This document shows positions 60,632 to 64,000 of a stretch of DNA of 64,000 bases, in pieces; the first letter of the stretch is position 1, and the number at the start of each line of letters is the position of its first letter. The DNA comes from Cherax quadricarinatus. Lineage: Eukaryota > Arthropoda > Malacostraca > Decapoda > Parastacidae. The DNA lies in contig NC_091301.1 in assembly GCF_038502225.1 (NCBI RefSeq), forward strand, positions 17,017,196 to 17,081,195. Reading direction: 5' to 3'. Below the pieces are notes generated by a model that made no database searches, was not told where the DNA came from, and was given only the letters and a program-made list of their open reading frames with translations. Made by a program: the position numbers and the translations under genes.

Positions 60632-63600
60632 AGAGGGACTCATACTGTTTCAGCTGGAGAGGGAATCATACTGTTCCAGCTGGAGAGGGAGTCATACTGT
60701 TCTAGCTGGAGAGGGAGTCATACTGTTCCAGCTGGATAGGGAGTCATACTGTTCCAGCTGGAGAGGGAGTCATACTGTTCCAGCTGGAGAGGGAGTCATA
60801 CTGTTTCAGCTGGAGAGGGAGTCATACTGTTCCAGCTGGAGAGGGAGTCATACTGTTTCAGCTGGAGAGGGAGTCATACTGTTCCAGCTGGAGAGGGAGT
60901 CATACTGTTTCAGCTGGAGAGAGAGTCACACTGTTTCAGCTGGAGGGGGAGTCATACTGTTCCAGCTTTAGAGGGAGCCATACTGTTCCAGCTGGAGAGG
61001 GAGTCATACTGTTTCAGCTGGAGAGGGAGTCATACTGTTCCAGCTGGAGAGGGAGTCATACTGGTTCCAGCTGGAGAGGGAGTCATACTGTTCCAGCTGG
61101 AGAGGGAGTCATACTATTCCAGCTGGAGAGGGAGTCATACTGTTCCAGCTGGAGAGGGAGTCATACTGTTTCAGCTGGAGAGGGAGTCATACTGTTCCAG
61201 CTGGAGAGGGAGTCATACTGTTCCAGCTGGAGAGGGAGTCACACTGTTTCAGCTGGAGGGGGAGTCATAATGTTCCAGCTTTAGAGGGAGCCATACTGTT
61301 CCAGCTGGAGAGGGAGTCATACTGTTTCAGCTGGAGAGGGAGTCATACTGTTCCAGCTGGAGAGGGAGTCATACTGTTCCAGCTGGAGAGGGAGTCATAC
61401 TGTTCTAGCTGGAGAGGGAGTCATACTATTCCAGCTGGAGAGGGAGTCATACTGTTCCAGCTGGAGAGGGAGTCACACTGTTTCAGCTGGAGAGGGAGTC
61501 ATACTGTTCCAGCTAGAGAGGGAGTCATACTGTTCCAGCTGGAGAGGGAGTCATACTGTTCCAGCTGGAGAGGGAGTCATACTGTTCCAGCTGGAGAGGG
61601 AGTCATACTGTTCCAGCTGGAGAGGGAGTCATACTGTTCCAGCTGGAGAGGGAGTCATACTGTTCCAGCTGGAGAGGGAGTCATACTGTTCCAGCTGGAG
61701 AGGGAGTCATACTGTTCCAGCTGGAGAGGGAGTCATACTGTTCCAGCTGGAGAGGGAGTCATACTGTTTCAGCTGGAGATGGAGTCATACTGTTCCAGCT
61801 GGAGAGGGAGTCATACTGTTTCAGCTGGAGAGGGAGTCATACTGTTCCAGCTGGAGAGGGAGTCATACTGTTCCAGCTGGAAAGGGAGTCATACTGTTTC
61901 AGCTGGAGAGGGAGTCATACTGCTTCAGCTGGAGAGGGAGTCATACTGTTCCAGCTGGAGAGGAAGTCATACTGCTTCAGCTGGAGAGGGAGTCATACTG
62001 CTTCAGCTGCAGAGGGAGTCATACTGTTCCAGCTGGAGAGGAAGTCATACTACTTCAGCTGGAGAGGGAGTCATACTGTTCCAGCTGGAGAGGGAGTCAT
62101 ACTGTTTCAGCTGGAGAGGAAGTCATTTTGCTTCAGCTGGAGAGGGAGTCATACTGTTTCAGCTGGAGAGGGAGTCATATTGCTTGAGGTGGAGAGGGAG
62201 TCATACTGTTTCAGCTGGAGAGGGAGTCATACTGGTTCAGCTGGAGAGGGAGTCATATTGCTTCAGCTGGAGAGGGAGTCATACTGTTTCAGCTGGAGAG
62301 GGAGTCATATTGCTTCAGCTGGAGAGGGAGTCATGCTGTTTCAACTGGAGAGGGAGTCATATTGCTTCAGCTGGAGAGGGATTCATACTGTTTCAGCTGG
62401 AGAGGGAGTCATACTGTTTCAGCTGTTGAGAGAGTCATATTGCTTCAGCTGGAGAGGGAGTCATATTGCTTCAGCTGGAGAGGGAGTCATAATGTTTCAG
62501 CTGGAGAGGGAGTCATAATGTTTCAGCTGTTGAGAGAGTCATATTGCTTCAGCTGGAGAGGGAGTCATATTGCTTCAGCTGGAGAGGGAGTCATACTGGT
62601 TCAGCTGTTGAGAGAGTCATATTGCTTCAGCTGGAGAGGGAGTCATACTGGTTCAGCTGTTGAGAGAGTCATATTGCTTCAGCTGGAGAGGGAGTCATAT
62701 TGCTTCAGCTGGAGAGGGAGTCATACTGGTTCAGCTGTTGAGAGAGTCATATTCCTTCAGCTGGAGAGGGAGTCATATTGCTTCAGCTGGAGAGGGAGTC
62801 ATAATGTTTCAGCTGGAGAGGGAGTCATAATGTTTCAGCTGTTGAGAGAGTCATATTGCTTCAGCTGGAGAGGGAGTCATATTGCTTCAGCTGGAGAGGG
62901 AGTCATAATGTTTCAGCTGGAGAGGGAGTCATATTGCTTCAGCTGTTGAGAGAGTCATATTGCTTCAGCTGGAGAGGGAGTCATATTGCTTCAGCTGGAG
63001 AGGGAGTCATAATGTTTCAGCTGGGGAGGGAGTCATACTGTTCCAGCTGTTGAGAGAGTCATATTGCTTCAGCTGGAGAGGGAGTCATATTGCTTCAGCT
63101 GGAGAGGGAGTCATAATGTTTCAGCTGGAGAGGGAGTCATATTGCTTCAGCTGGAGAGGGAGTCATACTGGTTCAGCTGTTGAGAGAGTCATATTGCTTC
63201 AGCTGAAGAGGGAGTCATACTGTTTCAGCTGGAGAGGGAGTCATACTGTTCCAGCTGTTGAGAGAGTCATATTGCTTCAGCTGGAGAGGGAGTCATACTG
63301 GTTCAGCTGAAGAGGGAGTCATACTGTTTCAGCTGGAGAGGGAGTCATACTGGTTCAGCTGAAGAGGGAGTCATACTGTTTCAGCTGGAGAGGGAGTCAT
63401 AATGTTTCAGCTGGAGAGGGAGTCATACTGGTTCCGCTGGAGAGGGAGTCATACTGTTCCAGCTGGAGAGAGAGTCATACTGTTTCAGCTGGAGAGGGAG
63501 TCATACTGTTTCAGCTGGAGAGGGAGTCATATTGCTTCAGCTGGAGAGGGAGTCATACTGTTTCAGCTGGAGAGGGAGTCATATTGCTTCAGCTGGAGAG

Positions 63601-63890
63601 GGAGTCATACTGTTTCAGCTGGAGAGGGAGTCATACTGCTTCAGCTGGAGAGGGAGTCATACTGTTTCAGCTGGAGAGGGAGTCATACTGTTTCAGCTGG
63701 AGAGGGAGTCACATTGCTTCAGCTGGAGAGGGAGTCATACTGTTTCAGCTGGAAAGGGAGTCATATTGCTTCAGCTGGAGAGGGAGTCATACTGTTACAG
63801 CTGGAAAAGGAGAGGGAGTCATACTGTTTCAGCTGGAAAAGGAGAGGGAGTCATATTGCTTCAGCTGGAGAGGGAGTCATCCTTTTTTCC
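60632..63890. repeat. 26-bp satellite with a regional variant block
   Basis: About 125 copies of AGCTGGAGAGGGAGTCATAC plus TGTTCC. The left third is dominated by GTTCC units and the right by GTTTC and GCTTC. The variant AGCTGTTGAGAGAGTCATAT is confined to 62421-63275, at spacings of 52, 78, 104 or 130 bp. Near 63806 and 63837 units gain GAAAAGGA. All three plus frames are open because 26 is not a multiple of three and stops are absent. These frames are treated as artefacts. Confidence 0.97.
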
Positions 63891-64000
63891 GTTTGTTTTG
63901 ATCTTAACACGCAATTCACGATTCTGACTGATGTTACAGCGATTCCCTGAAGAGATGTTAGAAAAAATCTGGGTTTTTACTGCCAGACTCTCCCTCCCTC
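63891..64000. other. End of window, no feature
   Basis: Short non-repetitive flank of the satellite. Confidence 0.5.

Noticed and set aside
60632..63890. CRISPR-like array
   Set aside because: The units are contiguous 26-bp tandem repeats with no unique spacers, and the DNA is eukaryotic in character.

Overview
The window looks like intergenic or repeat-dense DNA from an animal genome, most likely an arthropod and probably a decapod crustacean. That guess rests on recalled similarity of several dispersed repeats (CR1-like LINE copies, tRNA-headed SINEs, a MITE with 13-bp ends) to crayfish and lobster repeats. No search was run. I see no complete host gene, rRNA, tRNA gene or CRISPR array. 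The long open frames on both strands are almost all artefacts of tandem repeats.

Region by region: 1-7,400 holds microsatellites, a CR1-like 3' end, a 20-bp satellite with higher-order structure, a 22-bp array and an RTE-like LINE relic. 7,400-15,800 is dominated by two unrelated 23-bp satellites, a (GGT)n tract and a 27-bp array that may be a coding exon. 15,800-25,900 carries SINE-like repeats, a Jockey/CR1-like reverse transcriptase pseudogene, palindromes and GT/GA/TA microsatellites. 25,900-31,000 holds Penelope-like element (PLE) ends, fold-back elements with hammerhead-ribozyme-like cores, and 21-bp and 17-bp arrays. 31,000-48,100 mixes SINEs, CR1-like copies, a truncated PLE with a GIY-YIG nuclease, six copies of one MITE, and a nuclease-like retroelement ORF. 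48,100-60,500 holds further CR1-like copies on the minus strand, including the longest (about 2.8 kb), and another hammerhead fold-back. 60,600-63,900 is a 26-bp satellite.

The main pattern is that transposon families sit in different microsatellites. CR1-like copies begin and end in (CA)n/(TG)n, always in the same orientation relative to the CA strand. PLE ends and the MITEs sit in (TA)n. The RTE-like LINE and one SINE carry (TAA)n-type tails. A second pattern is a set of inverted pairs, with arms up to 149 bp and apparently perfect, whose arms each carry a hammerhead-like core (CUGANGA, stem II, GAAA and a palindromic stem III). They resemble PLE terminal repeats or retrozyme-type elements. 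Self-cleavage and mobility are inferences from sequence and have not been shown.
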